A DNA stretch of 64,000 bases from JALHNI01 sp044226365 (GCA_044226365.1 JBGAHE010000021.1:10038-74037); one strand, 5' to 3'; numbered from the stretch's first letter, positions 41,212 to 51,283 are shown. Numbers and translations are program-made. The notes: generated by a model from the sequence alone, not told the origin.

Positions 41212-42401
41212 CCTTGCTCCCTCTTCGGGAAGAAACGATTTGGCAACAGCCACGTCACGATTCCTGCTGCCACGGGATGCACGAGGCCTGCTGCGAGAAA
41301 GATCGGCCAATAGGAGAACTGTTGGACCAGATAACCCGTTCCCAGGTTCGCCAGCATGCCGCCCACAGCGCCGCCTGTACCCGTTAGCCCACTGGACGTC
41401 CCCACCTCATGATTTTCGAAGAGATCGGTCGGGATCGCGAGCAGATTCGAGATCCAAAGTGCGTGCCCGAATAAGGCGCAGCAGGTCACCGCGATGGCCA
41501 TCCACGCCTCTGGAAGCCATGGCGCAGCCACGGCAGGCGGCATGCACGCCGCGCCCATCCACAGGAGTGCCTTACGTGACCGCGGCAGTTGCCATCCACG
41601 GTCGATTAGCTTGCCGCCGAGCCAGCCGCCGAGTAAGTACCCTAGATCGCCAAAGATAAACGGCACCCACGCGTACTTAGCCACCATAGATAAGTCGAAT
41701 CCGCGTTCCCGCCGAAGATATTCGGGCAGCCAGAAACTCACAAAATAGACCACAGGATCGGTCAGAAAGCGTGCCAGGATCAGAGTCCAACATCCGCGAT
41801 TCCTGATAACTTGTCGCCAGTCGGGTTTACGCGATGACCCAGCGCTCGCCAACGGACCAGTCCGATAGGTCCAGAGCCATACCGCCACCCACACCAAGCC
41901 GAGTGCGCCTGTCACCACAAAGGCGGATCGCCATCCCGCCCAGATCGCCAGGCCCGCCACCAGAGGCTGCGCCATTGCTGACCCCAGCGACGAGCCAGAG
42001 TTAAAGATGCCGATTCCGAGCGACCGGCGTTCCGAGGGAAACCACTCCTTCACCGCCTTGGCCGCGGCGGGCCAGTTTCCGGGCTCTGCTAGCCCCAACG
42101 CGAACCGGCACGCGGCGAGACTCCATTTTCCAACGGCCAGTCCATGAAGCATCTGCGCGGCGGACCAACCGATGACAAAGACAGCGAAGCCCTTACGCGT
42201 TCCCAGCCGATCCACGATGTAACCGGAGCCTGCGTACATGATCGCGTAAGCCAACATGAACACGGCGACAATGAGTCCGTAGTCGCTCTCATCCAGGCGA
42301 AACTCTTGTCTGATGTCAACCGACACCACGCCGAGGGCCAGTCGATCCATGTAATTCAGCATCGTGGCCAAGCAAAGTAACAATGAGATTGCGATCTTCA
42401 T
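41208..42401 (-). CDS. MFS transporter, anion:cation symporter (ExuT-like) family
   Basis: 397 residues from the ATG at 42401 with AAGGAC upstream; the longer frame lacks a start signal. Twelve hydrophobic segments are visible, opening with LNYMDRLALGVVSVDIRQEF and VDRLGTRKGFAVFVIGWSAA, the loop 2-3 motif. This N-terminus is typical of hexuronate/sugar-acid importers. It overlaps the membrane-protein gene upstream by 4 bases (ATGA), so translation is coupled. Its setting next to an IlvD/Edd dehydratase supports sugar-acid uptake. Confidence 0.85.
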   Translation of the reverse strand: MKIAISLLLCLATMLNYMDRLALGVVSVDIRQEFRLDESDYGLIVAVFMLAYAIMYAGSGYIVDRLGTRKGFAVFVIGWSAAQMLHGLAVGKWSLAACRFALGLAEPGNWPAAAKAVKEWFPSERRSLGIGIFNSGSSLGSAMAQPLVAGLAIWAGWRSAFVVTGALGLVWVAVWLWTYRTGPLASAGSSRKPDWRQVIRNRGCWTLILARFLTDPVVYFVSFWLPEYLRRERGFDLSMVAKYAWVPFIFGDLGYLLGGWLGGKLIDRGWQLPRSRKALLWMGAACMPPAVAAPWLPEAWMAIAVTCCALFGHALWISNLLAIPTDLFENHEVGTSSGLTGTGGAVGGMLANLGTGYLVQQFSYWPIFLAAGLVHPVAAGIVTWLLPNRFFPKREQG

Positions 42402-43993
42402 GGTGCCGTCCTTACTTGGCGAACCGCCAAGGTCAGACTGCGCGGGTCCCCTGGTAGTCTGACCGCCGGCCACGCGAGCAGGTCGATCCGGGTCGGACCT
42501 CGGGTCGGCGGGATCGACCACTTCAAAGTCTGTTCGCCACCACTGGCGAGGCGCTTCTTGCCCAGTGACCGGCCGTTCAACTGTGCCTCAGCCTCCTCAG
42601 CGTGTGCGGCGGCCAAGTCCACGACGAGCGCGGTATCTGGAGCCTTCGCCTCCACGATCATGATTCCGTGCTGTCCCATCCATCGATACGCGCCCTCCCA
42701 CTCATGCCAATCGCCGGCCAATTCTCCTGTGAACCGGCGGATCTCGACGAACTCACCCTTCGCCGGGTCGTTCGACCAGCGCACTACGGGCTCGCCCACC
42801 TGGAGCGTCTGCAAGTCGAATCGACGGAGCTTCAAGTCTAAGTTGCCGCTACACAAACGAATCGCTCCCTCCACTCCCCAAACATTCAACCCACTCGGCC
42901 CACCTTCGTAAGCGACCCGTTCAAGTCGGGGTTGGCCGGCGAACCCCTTGCAGGTAGCCGTGACAAATCCTCTTGTCGAGGCCGCTCGTGCGAGCTCCGC
43001 GCGGCGGAAGGCCCGCAGTTCTTTTAGGCCGATGCTCATCATGAGCAGCGCGCCCACGGCGAGTAAAACCCTGCCACAGCGTGCAAGAACCGCTCCCATC
43101 GCGATACTTCCGAAGAGTAATGGGACGAATAGGTAAACGGCGAAGAGCCTGCCGGGCAGAAATAGCAGTGGTCCAAGCAGCAACGTAGCCCCTGCAACAC
43201 CAACAATCATCCATCGACGCGCGTCTCCCGCCCATCTCCATCCCGCCAAGCTGAGCCAAGGAATGCCCCAGGACTGCAGGAAGTAATATCGCGCGCATGT
43301 CGCGATGGCCGCGACAGTGAATGTCAGTGTATAAGGCGAAAGCGGACGGGCGCGATTTGCCGTTAATGCCTGCACTCCGAAGATTCCGGAGAGTAAAAAG
43401 AACGGAACAACCCGCATCCATTTGCGCTGATTCAGAAACTCCTCCACGAACAGAACAACAGGGAAGAGAATGGCAATTTCCTTCGCTTTATAGCCACACC
43501 AGAATAGGGCTAGCGCCCCGATCCACCAGCCACGCCGGTAGCTCGAATACGCCAATAGTAGGGCGAATCCGCAGAGGACATCGAAAAGGTACATTGGCTT
43601 CCAATGCGCGGCGATGAGCGCCGGATGAAAGGCGAATAGGAATGTCGCAATCACTGCACCGCGTGGTCCGATCAATGAGAAAGCCGTTCGATAGAGCAAG
43701 AAAGCGGTGAGGAGGAAAAGAGTCTGCATCAATAAGACATAGGGCCAGAATGTCAGACCTGCTATCTGCGCCATCCAGCGATACACTAAATGTCCGACGG
43801 GGCGAAAGTTATATTGATCGTAAGTCAGGGAGAGGAAACTACGGCCAAACGCGTCCAGTCCGTAGAGCTGCGTATTGACCAGGTTGTCGAGATCGTCGTC
43901 CGAAAAGTATCCTTGGTAGGCCGAGCGATTGGCGACCAGAAAGAGCGCGAGAAATGCGAAGGCTAGCGCGATCGGAGGAAGTCGAAATCGCAT
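42398..43993 (-). CDS. Polytopic membrane protein, GT39/ArnT-like
   Basis: 531 residues from the ATG at 43993. About 10 membrane helices fill the first 330 residues. An early extracytoplasmic loop, FSDDDLDNLVNTQLYG, has the acidic motif seen in GT-C enzymes, and a soluble domain forms the C-terminal 190 residues (RWSNDPAKGEFVEIRRFTG). The general shape is that of lipid-sugar-dependent glycosyltransferases, but no specific family is certain. It overlaps the dehydratase gene by 31 bp and the MFS gene by 4 bp. Confidence 0.65.
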   Translation of the reverse strand: MRFRLPPIALAFAFLALFLVANRSAYQGYFSDDDLDNLVNTQLYGLDAFGRSFLSLTYDQYNFRPVGHLVYRWMAQIAGLTFWPYVLLMQTLFLLTAFLLYRTAFSLIGPRGAVIATFLFAFHPALIAAHWKPMYLFDVLCGFALLLAYSSYRRGWWIGALALFWCGYKAKEIAILFPVVLFVEEFLNQRKWMRVVPFFLLSGIFGVQALTANRARPLSPYTLTFTVAAIATCARYYFLQSWGIPWLSLAGWRWAGDARRWMIVGVAGATLLLGPLLFLPGRLFAVYLFVPLLFGSIAMGAVLARCGRVLLAVGALLMMSIGLKELRAFRRAELARAASTRGFVTATCKGFAGQPRLERVAYEGGPSGLNVWGVEGAIRLCSGNLDLKLRRFDLQTLQVGEPVVRWSNDPAKGEFVEIRRFTGELAGDWHEWEGAYRWMGQHGIMIVEAKAPDTALVVDLAAAHAEEAEAQLNGRSLGKKRLASGGEQTLKWSIPPTRGPTRIDLLAWPAVRLPGDPRSLTLAVRQVRTAP

Positions 43994-45636
43994 CCTAGAT
44001 TCGCCTGCTCCACATGATCCAAGAACAACTTGCCGTAACCTCTCTGGTACGCCGGTGGCGGTTGTTTCCACTGCTCCCGGCGCCTAGCCAGCTCTGCTTC
44101 TGCCACCAATAGGTCGACACGTCGCCCTGCGACGTCCAGCGAGATCTCGTCACCCGTCTGTACCAGGGCCAGCGGACCACCGGCTGCGCTTTCCGGCGTG
44201 ACGTGAAGCACCACCGTTCCAAAGCTCGTACCGCTCATGCGGGCATCGGAGATCCGCACCATGTCTTTTACTCCCTCCCGGAGCAATTTCTTCGGCAACG
44301 GGATCTGGCCCCATTCCGGCATGCCGGGAGCCCCCTTGGGTCCACCATTTTTCATCACCAGCACGGTCCTGGGATCTGCTGGCAGATCCTCTGTGTCGAT
44401 TCGCGCCATCAACTCTTCCCGCGATTCAAAGACCAGCGCCCGTCCTTGATGTTGGAGTAACTCCGGTGACGCCGCCGTGGGCTTAATGACGGCCCCATCC
44501 GGCGCCAAATTGCCGTAAAGAATTGCCGTTCCTCCCTCGGCTGCCAGGCTTTGGCTTCGCTCTCGAATCACTTCGCGGTTGTAACAGGCCGCTTGGCTGA
44601 TCGCTTCGCCGATCGTCCCGCCGCCCACGGTCAGTGCCTCCGTATTTAGTTGATCGAGTAACTCGCGCATGACCGCTGGTACACCGCCAGCCGAGAAGAA
44701 ATCCTCCATCAGGTACTCGCCCGAGGGTTTCAAGTTCACCAGCCAGGGCGTTTCTCGGGAGATTTGGTCGAAGTCGTCCAGCGTCAGCTTCACCCCGGCT
44801 CGTCCAGCAATCGCCAAGAGATGCACCACAGCGTTAGTGGACCCGCCAATCGCCATCTGGACCCGTAGCGCATTCTCAAACGCAGCCCGCGTCAGAATCT
44901 TTGATGGCCGCAAATCTTCGCGCGCCAACTCGACGATTCTCCGTCCGGCCCCTTCCGCCATCGCTAATCGTCGGGCGTCGGGTGCCGGGATCGCGGCACT
45001 CCCCGTCGGGGACATACCCAGCGCCTCGCTCAAAATCGCCATTGTTGAGGCGGTGCCCATCACCGTGCACGTGCCAGCTGATCGTCCCAGAGCGCATTCC
45101 ACCTCACCCATCTCCCGCTCGCTCAACTCGCCTGCCCGATAAAGATCGAACAGTTTGCGACCGTCTGTGCCGGCCCCCAACTTTCGTCCATGCCAATCCC
45201 CGGCCAGCATCGGACCACTCGTCACCAGCATGGCCGGGACGTCGGCACTAGCCGCTCCCATCAGCATCGCCGGCGTCGTTTTGTCGCAACCTGCCAAAAG
45301 CATCACCGCATCCAGCGGGTGCGCGCGAATGCTTTCCTCCACCTCCATTGACATCAGATTGCGGAAGAGCATCGCCGTCGGCTTCATCAGCATCTCGGCT
45401 AGAGACATCACCGGAAACTCGAGCGGAAATCCTCCGGCCATCCAAACGCCACGCTTCACCGCCTCAGCGATCGGCCGCAGGCTGACGTTGCAGTTCGTCA
45501 GCTCGCTCCAAGTATTGGCAATGCCGACAATCGGCTTCCCCTCGAACACCGCACTTGAGAACCCTTCGCTTCGCAGCCATGCCCGTCGAGAGAATCCGTA
45601 GTACTCGGGAGTATCAAACCAGGCTCGGCTGCGCAT
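43963..45636 (-). CDS. IlvD/Edd-family dehydratase, probably sugar-acid type
   Basis: 557 residues from the ATG at 45636; a TTG three codons earlier is possible. Three Cys for the Fe-S cluster lie in ELTNCNVSL, LLAGCDKTTPAML and AGTCTVMGTAS (residues 49, 117, 190). VQMAIGGSTNAVVHLLAIA and DARMSGTSFGTVVLHV are conserved in the family. The FPLEFPVMSLAEMLMKPTAM form resembles L-arabonate/D-xylonate dehydratases rather than IlvD. It removes water from an aldonic acid to give a 2-keto-3-deoxy acid. Its neighbours (sugar-acid type MFS, GntR, enolase-superfamily enzyme) fit. Confidence 0.83.
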   Translation of the reverse strand: MRSRAWFDTPEYYGFSRRAWLRSEGFSSAVFEGKPIVGIANTWSELTNCNVSLRPIAEAVKRGVWMAGGFPLEFPVMSLAEMLMKPTAMLFRNLMSMEVEESIRAHPLDAVMLLAGCDKTTPAMLMGAASADVPAMLVTSGPMLAGDWHGRKLGAGTDGRKLFDLYRAGELSEREMGEVECALGRSAGTCTVMGTASTMAILSEALGMSPTGSAAIPAPDARRLAMAEGAGRRIVELAREDLRPSKILTRAAFENALRVQMAIGGSTNAVVHLLAIAGRAGVKLTLDDFDQISRETPWLVNLKPSGEYLMEDFFSAGGVPAVMRELLDQLNTEALTVGGGTIGEAISQAACYNREVIRERSQSLAAEGGTAILYGNLAPDGAVIKPTAASPELLQHQGRALVFESREELMARIDTEDLPADPRTVLVMKNGGPKGAPGMPEWGQIPLPKKLLREGVKDMVRISDARMSGTSFGTVVLHVTPESAAGGPLALVQTGDEISLDVAGRRVDLLVAEAELARRREQWKQPPPAYQRGYGKLFLDHVEQANLGCDFDFLRSR

Positions 45637-45698
45637 GAGCTTCAAATGTATCGCGAAGACAGTCTGCGCTCAACAAATCAATGTGATAGCCTGCCGCG

Positions 45699-46997
45699 AT
45701 GAAGCTCTCGTCCCCGGCTGTCGCCCTCGCCGTCTTGACGGGCATCAACATCCTCAATTTTTACGATCGCCAGATCCTCGGCGCGCTGGCTGAGCCAATT
45801 CGGCACGAGTTCAATCTCAATGATGCTCAACTCGGTTGGTTGAGCACGGCGTTCATCTGGCTCTACGCCCTTGTTGGGGTGCCATTGGGCAAGATCGCCG
45901 ATACCCGCCCCCGTAAGCCTCTTCTTGTCTGGGCGATTGCGGCCTGGAGTTTGCTCACTGCTCTCGCTGGCTTGGCCTCCAGCTATTCCATGTTGCTGAC
46001 GTCGCGTCTCGGGTTTGCGGTTGGGGAAGCCGCCGTCGCCCCCGCTGCTACCAGTTGGCTGGGCGATCTCTTCCCGCCCCAGCAACGCGCGCGGGCGCTA
46101 GGCATCTTCATGCTAGGCGTGCCGATTGGCGGCGCCCTCAGCTTTTTCATCAGTGGTCCGCTGGCCCAAGTCTATGGATGGCGTTTCGCGATGATGACCG
46201 CCGCGGCTCCTGCTTTGATCGCGATTTTGGCGCTCCTGAGATTGCCAGAGCCCGTCCGGGGCGCGGCGGAGCCCTTGCGCGTCGACCGCACTGAGTCTCG
46301 CTCCATGCTGGAACTTCTCCGGATTCCGACCTTCGTCTGGATCATCGCCTCGGGTGCCCTGCTCAACTTCAATATGTACGCGATCGCTACCTTCACGCCG
46401 GCTTTTATGGTGCGCACCCACCATCTCTCTGTTGCGCACGCTGGCATGCTTTCCGGTCTGGCCCTCGGACTCGGAGGCTTGGCCGGTGGTCTGATCTCGG
46501 GCGCGCTGGGCGACCGCGTCAATCTCCACCGTAAGGACGGCCGCCTTCGCTGGGCTGCCCTGCTCGCCACTCTCGGCGTTCCCTTGGCCATCGTCGGGAT
46601 TCTCGCTCCCGGCGTCGCGCTCTGCGTCGTCTTGCTGGGGCTCTTCTACTCCATGCTCAACACCTATTACGGCTTGGTCTACTCCTCGATTCAGGACGTC
46701 GTCGCGCCGAAAATGCGAGGCTCTGCCATGGCCCTCTACTTCCTGGCCATGTACTTCTGCGGCGCCTCCTTCGGACCTTTGCTTACCGGTAAGGTCAGTG
46801 ACCTTCTCGCGCGCCGCGCGGCTGACGCCAGCGGCTCCGCCGTGGTCACCGAAGTTTCTCGCGCGGTCGGCCTGCAGCAAGCGATGCTAGTGATGCCGCT
46901 GCTTTCACTCTTTCTCGCCGGTGTCCTCTATTGCGCTTCACGAACCATTCGGCGCGACATGATTCGGCGCGACGAGGCGCTGCAATCTGCCGCTTAG
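45699..46997 (+). CDS. MFS transporter, spinster-like
   Basis: 432 residues with 12 predicted helices. NILNFYDRQILGALAEPIRH is the first-helix pattern of the spinster-type subgroup. GVPLGKIADTRPRKPLLVWA is the loop 2-3 MFS motif, and LTSRLGFAVGEAAVAPAATS is helix 4-5. It diverges from the dehydratase gene with 62 bp between starts, so both may share a control region. The substrate is unknown; sugar acids are plausible from context. Confidence 0.85.
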   Translation: MKLSSPAVALAVLTGINILNFYDRQILGALAEPIRHEFNLNDAQLGWLSTAFIWLYALVGVPLGKIADTRPRKPLLVWAIAAWSLLTALAGLASSYSMLLTSRLGFAVGEAAVAPAATSWLGDLFPPQQRARALGIFMLGVPIGGALSFFISGPLAQVYGWRFAMMTAAAPALIAILALLRLPEPVRGAAEPLRVDRTESRSMLELLRIPTFVWIIASGALLNFNMYAIATFTPAFMVRTHHLSVAHAGMLSGLALGLGGLAGGLISGALGDRVNLHRKDGRLRWAALLATLGVPLAIVGILAPGVALCVVLLGLFYSMLNTYYGLVYSSIQDVVAPKMRGSAMALYFLAMYFCGASFGPLLTGKVSDLLARRAADASGSAVVTEVSRAVGLQQAMLVMPLLSLFLAGVLYCASRTIRRDMIRRDEALQSAA

Positions 46998-47000
46998 TCC

Positions 47001-47038
47001 AAAAAGAAAAGGCCCCTCCCGCCGCCGGGAAGGGCCTT
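47001..47038 (-). terminator. Intrinsic terminator of the TonB-like gene
   Basis: AAGGCCCCTCCC (47009-47020) pairs with GGGAAGGGCCTT (47027-47038) with one mismatch. Read on the minus strand, the stem is followed by TTCTTTTT. It sits 15 bases after the stop of the 47054-50479 gene and also lies just behind the plus-strand MFS gene. Confidence 0.8.
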
Positions 47039-47053
47039 CCTGAAACCGCAAAC

Positions 47054-50000
47054 TTAGAACTGCAGCTTCAACGACAACTGCACGAACCGCGGCAGGTTGG
47101 ATTGATCCAACGCACCGGAGATGCGCCCGAAGTTTCCGTTGTTCACGTCGAGAATCGGCCCGTTGTAGAACTGCGGCGTATTCGTCGCGTTCATCGCCTC
47201 CGCACGGAACGTCAAGGTCACGCGTTCGGTGATCGGCGTACGCTTCATCACCGCGAGGTCCAGGTTCCGGATGCCCGGCACCCGAACGGAGGTAATCCGC
47301 GATGACCAGGTCTGCAGGACGAACGCCTGACGGATCGTCCACACCGGCGTCTCACTGCCGATGCAGCCACGCGTCTGGCCGTTCGCCAGCAACGTGCAGG
47401 TGTTGAAGTAGCGATCCAGGTGCTGGCCATCGTACTTCGGGCTCACACCCGTGGGGACCGCATTGGTCGGGAAGTTCATCGGCATCCCGCTCTGCAAGCG
47501 GGCCACGCCGCTCACTTCCCACCCGCTGATCGCGTGACGCACCCCGCGCGGCGCGCCCGATCCGAAGGACCTTCCTTTGCCGAACGGCAACTCATAAACG
47601 CCGTTCAACTGCAGGCTCTGCGGCACGTCCCAAGCCGCCGCCACCTTTTCCTTGGCGGTGTCTTGCGCATTGCGATACGTCACCTGCTCCAATGTCTTCG
47701 AATAGGTGTACGACAAGCTCGCCGATACGCCCCCCGAGAAACGCTTGGCTAACAGGAACTGGAAGCCGTCGTAGCGTGATTGACCCTCGGACCGATTCAG
47801 CTGGTTGATCCCGAGGAACTGCGGATACGGCCGCAGCAACTGCTGCCGCTGTACGGTCGCTCCGTTGATCGATGTGCCCGGCACCAGACCGGCCATCGGA
47901 TTCGTCACGTTCGCCGTCAGCGCCGCCGAACCGAGGTTGAACGATTCCAGGGAAACCTCGTTGAACGGCTTCGTCACCGAAAGCCCGCGGATGCGGCTGC
48001 CTACATAACCCGCCGTCAACAGAACTTTGCCTGGCAGTTCGCGCTGAATTTCGAGCGAGAACTGATGCGTCCAGGGCACCACACGCGTGGGATCCGAGAA
48101 GTTGAAGCCCTGTCCCAGGAAGGTCGCCAAACCCTGCGAGTTTCCTACCGGACGCAGGATGCCACCCGGGAAGGGATTCGTTAGCGTGCTCGATGGAACG
48201 CCCGTCACTGTTGACGCCACCATCGCCGTCCGTTGGCTGTAGCCCGGCGCGCCGCCCGGATCGTCGAAGGTCTGGGCGTACATCAAGCCGTAACCGCCAC
48301 GAACGACCGTCTTATCGTTCCACCGATAGGAGAAGCCGGCACGCGGAGCAAAGTTATTTAAGTCGCGATCGTAGATGCCGCGCGGGTTACTGCCGTTCCC
48401 CGCAAACAACAGACCGCCCTTGAGATTCAAACCGGGCGCCTGGAGCGGGCTCGCGCTCGTCGTGTCGAAGCCGCGCGTCAGTGCGTTGAAACGGTCGGTC
48501 AGCGGACCCAGGTAGTCCCAGCGCAAGCCAAGATTCAGCTTCAGCCGATCGGTCAGGCGGAAGTCGTCATGGATATAGGTGGAGAAAAGTCGCTGCTGCC
48601 GTGCGGGTTGGCTATTCACATCGATAAAACCCGAATCTGCGGTACCCAACAGGAAGCTTGCGATCGCATTGCCACTGCTGGGTTCCACCGCCGTAGCGAT
48701 GCGACCCGTGAACTTCTGGTCGAACGTGAAATTGCCCGCAATGAAGCCAGGAGTCTGCGAGTAGGACCGCTGCAAGCGAAACTCTGCGCCGGTTTTCAAC
48801 GAATGCCGGCCCACCGTCTTATAAATCGAACCTTGGATCGAATTGGTCTGCGCGGTGGGGTCGATCTGCACCGGGTTCGAGCCTGCACCTTCGTAGCTCG
48901 CCCAGCTAAAGCGCGGGAAGTACCGCGCGGCTTGCGTCTGATAGAGCTGGGAGAAGCCAAGGCTGCCCAGGTCGTAGTCGGCGCCCGGGGCGTAACCGCT
49001 CTGGGAGCGGAAGCGCATCAACCCAAGTCGGAAGTCGAACACCGTCGTCGGATTGATCGTGTGCGTCAACTGGATGGTGGCGCTGTGGTTTTCGCGGGTA
49101 AACGGGCTGTTGCCGGTCGTATCGGCGACATTGAAAGCATCGTTGGTCGAGTACTTGAAGCCGCGCGCCTCCGACAGTGCGTTCCGCGAATAGCGCACGA
49201 ACATGCGCGTGTCCTGCGAAATCGAATAGTCCACGCGTCCCGTGTACTCGGGGAAGAAATCAGTGAACTTCCGCGAAGATCCGTTCGTCGCAAAATTGTT
49301 CAATTCCGTTATCGAGTTTCCGGGCGTGTTTCCCAGCGGAATGAGGCTCAGTACCTTCACCGCAATTGGGTTCAGGCGAGAAGCCGGAATCACATTTCCA
49401 GGAAAAACGGTACGGCCCGCGCCGCTTCCATCGGTCCGCGTCGTCAAGGGATCGTAAATGTCCTGCACCAGGCCATTAGCATAGAAGGTCTTCGAGAAGT
49501 CACCCGTACGCTGCAGCGCGGTCGGCACCGACGTCACGAACGGATCTGGAATCACTTGACGGATGTTCTCATAGCTGCCAAAGAAGAAGAGCTTGTTCTT
49601 CTTGATCGCGCCGCCCAGCGCCCCGCCGAACGTGTTGATGTGCGAAGACTGACGCCGCACCCCATTGCGATTGTTGTTGAACGTATTGGCATTCAGCTTT
49701 GTATTCTGCAGAAACTCGAACAATGACCCATGCCACTCGTTGCCGCCACCCTTGGTGATAATGTTCACCACGCCGCCCGTCGTCCAGCCATACTGCGCGT
49801 CGTAGTTGGTGGTTTGCACGCGAAATTCGTCCGTTGCTTCCACCGGCGGTACGTAAGCCACCGAGGAGGCACGCGAGAGATTCGAAACGCCGTCGATCAG
49901 CACTTCATTCGTCGACGGACGCGAACCGTTCACCGAGATGCCCGACGAACCGGCGATATCGAACGGGCGCAACCGAGTCACTGCGCCGGTCACCGCCACG

Positions 50001-50479
50001 CCCGGCGTCGTCCACGCCAGCGCGAAGATGTTGCGGCCTTGCAGCGGTGTCGCTTCCACGCGGCGGCTTTCCACCGTAAGACCGCGGTCGGCGGACTCGA
50101 GTTCCACCACACCCGCATTGGCCTCCACCGTCATGCTTTGGGTGACTTCACCCACCGCTAACTTTAGGTCCAAAGTGGCGCGCTCGGCCACCTGCAGCTT
50201 CAAGCCCTGCTGCACACTCTTCTGGAAGCCCTGTTTCTCCGCGGTTAAAGTGTACTCGCCCGGATTCAGGAATAGAACCTGATAACGCCCTTCATCATCG
50301 GTAGTGGTCGGCGTTTCCACCCCTGTGGCGACTGAACGAACCGTGATCGCGACGCCTGCAATCGACGCCCCTCCCGGATCGGTTACGCGTCCGGCAACGG
50401 ACGCTCGGAATTCTTGTGCTGCCAGCCAGGTACTGGCTAAGAACAGCGGAAGGAAGACAAACTTGGTAATCATTCGCAT
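47054..50479 (-). CDS. TonB-dependent receptor-like outer-membrane protein (Oar type)
   Basis: 1141 residues from the ATG at 50479 with GAGGAG upstream. Signal peptide (FVFLPLFLASTWLAAQ), carboxypeptidase-like regulatory domain (VAGRVTDPGGASIAGVAITV), plug domain (SGISVNGSRPSTNEVLIDGV) and a long beta-barrel rich in aromatic strands, ending ...NLPRFVQLSLKLQF with the terminal Phe of outer-membrane barrels. This is the expanded acidobacterial family thought to import oligosaccharides or similar ligands. It faces the GntR gene across 77 bp holding a palindrome. Confidence 0.88.
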   Translation of the reverse strand: MRMITKFVFLPLFLASTWLAAQEFRASVAGRVTDPGGASIAGVAITVRSVATGVETPTTTDDEGRYQVLFLNPGEYTLTAEKQGFQKSVQQGLKLQVAERATLDLKLAVGEVTQSMTVEANAGVVELESADRGLTVESRRVEATPLQGRNIFALAWTTPGVAVTGAVTRLRPFDIAGSSGISVNGSRPSTNEVLIDGVSNLSRASSVAYVPPVEATDEFRVQTTNYDAQYGWTTGGVVNIITKGGGNEWHGSLFEFLQNTKLNANTFNNNRNGVRRQSSHINTFGGALGGAIKKNKLFFFGSYENIRQVIPDPFVTSVPTALQRTGDFSKTFYANGLVQDIYDPLTTRTDGSGAGRTVFPGNVIPASRLNPIAVKVLSLIPLGNTPGNSITELNNFATNGSSRKFTDFFPEYTGRVDYSISQDTRMFVRYSRNALSEARGFKYSTNDAFNVADTTGNSPFTRENHSATIQLTHTINPTTVFDFRLGLMRFRSQSGYAPGADYDLGSLGFSQLYQTQAARYFPRFSWASYEGAGSNPVQIDPTAQTNSIQGSIYKTVGRHSLKTGAEFRLQRSYSQTPGFIAGNFTFDQKFTGRIATAVEPSSGNAIASFLLGTADSGFIDVNSQPARQQRLFSTYIHDDFRLTDRLKLNLGLRWDYLGPLTDRFNALTRGFDTTSASPLQAPGLNLKGGLLFAGNGSNPRGIYDRDLNNFAPRAGFSYRWNDKTVVRGGYGLMYAQTFDDPGGAPGYSQRTAMVASTVTGVPSSTLTNPFPGGILRPVGNSQGLATFLGQGFNFSDPTRVVPWTHQFSLEIQRELPGKVLLTAGYVGSRIRGLSVTKPFNEVSLESFNLGSAALTANVTNPMAGLVPGTSINGATVQRQQLLRPYPQFLGINQLNRSEGQSRYDGFQFLLAKRFSGGVSASLSYTYSKTLEQVTYRNAQDTAKEKVAAAWDVPQSLQLNGVYELPFGKGRSFGSGAPRGVRHAISGWEVSGVARLQSGMPMNFPTNAVPTGVSPKYDGQHLDRYFNTCTLLANGQTRGCIGSETPVWTIRQAFVLQTWSSRITSVRVPGIRNLDLAVMKRTPITERVTLTFRAEAMNATNTPQFYNGPILDVNNGNFGRISGALDQSNLPRFVQLSLKLQF

Positions 50480-50524
50480 GACGAAACTCTCCTCAAGCTG
50501 AGGGCAATTGTACCTCATTCGACA

Positions 50525-50538
50525 GGGTGTCGACACCC
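50525..50538. promoter_or_regulatory. Perfect 14-bp palindrome, likely GntR operator
   Basis: GGGTGTCGACACCC reads the same on both strands. It lies between the divergent starts of the TonB-like gene (50479) and the GntR regulator (50557), 18 bases before the regulator's ATG. This is the natural place for autoregulation and control of the receptor. Confidence 0.55.
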
Positions 50539-50556
50539 CCGCTATGATGGTCTGTC

Positions 50557-51279
50557 ATGGGGAACAAAGAATGCTCTGCGCGCCAGCGCGCCTACGAGTT
50601 CATTCAAGGTAAGATTCAGTCCGGCGATTGGCCCGGCGGCACGGTCGTCTCCGAATTGGCGTTGTCTCGCGAACTCGGCAGCAGCCGCACTCCGGTTCGC
50701 GAAGCCGTTCGCCAATTGGCCGGTGAAGGTTTCCTGGAGCAGGCGCCCAACCGCACCATGGCCGTCGCTCGCCTCACTCGCGCCGATATCGCCGAAATCT
50801 ACGAGCTCCGCGAAGCCATTGAGGTCTACGCCGTTGGCAAGGCTGCACGCTTCACTCTCGGCCCGGCCGTCGTGGAGCGCTTACGCAGCTTCCTGCAGCA
50901 AAGTGACAACCTTCGCTCGGAGCTAGAGAAAAGCGGGCAGCCTCGTCTGAATGACGAACAGATGAGCCGCTTCATCCAAGCCGACCTTGGCTTTCATACG
51001 CTGCTCCTCCACGCCGCTGCGAACCATCGCATGCTGAAGCTGGTCTCGGAAACCCGCCTGCTGATTCGCATCTTCTCGATTCGCCGCGATGGTCATAGCG
51101 CCGCCCAGTTGCGCGCCATCCAGCAGCAGCACGAAGCGATCTTAAATGCCGTCGAAAATGGACGCGGCGAGGAGGCCAAAGCCATCCTCGCCGAGCACAT
51201 TAGCGCCAGTGGTCTGGAACGAATGGAAGCTTACGACCATTGGGAGCGCGAACGCGCGCTCAACAATTGGTCGCGTTGA
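50557..51279 (+). CDS. GntR-family regulator, FadR/FCD type
   Basis: 240 residues. The N-terminal winged helix is GNK..RAYEFIQGKIQSGDW, SELALSRELGSSRTPVREAV and FLEQAPNRTMAVARLT, and the C-terminal FCD ligand-binding domain has the metal/ligand residues in ADLGFHTLLLHAAANHRML and ILAEHISASG. FCD regulators usually sense carboxylates such as sugar acids, which suits the surrounding dehydratases and MFS genes. The 14-bp palindrome upstream is a likely site. It ends 4 bp from the convergent second TonB-like gene. Confidence 0.88.
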   Translation: MGNKECSARQRAYEFIQGKIQSGDWPGGTVVSELALSRELGSSRTPVREAVRQLAGEGFLEQAPNRTMAVARLTRADIAEIYELREAIEVYAVGKAARFTLGPAVVERLRSFLQQSDNLRSELEKSGQPRLNDEQMSRFIQADLGFHTLLLHAAANHRMLKLVSETRLLIRIFSIRRDGHSAAQLRAIQQQHEAILNAVENGRGEEAKAILAEHISASGLERMEAYDHWERERALNNWSR

Positions 51280-51283
51280 CCGG

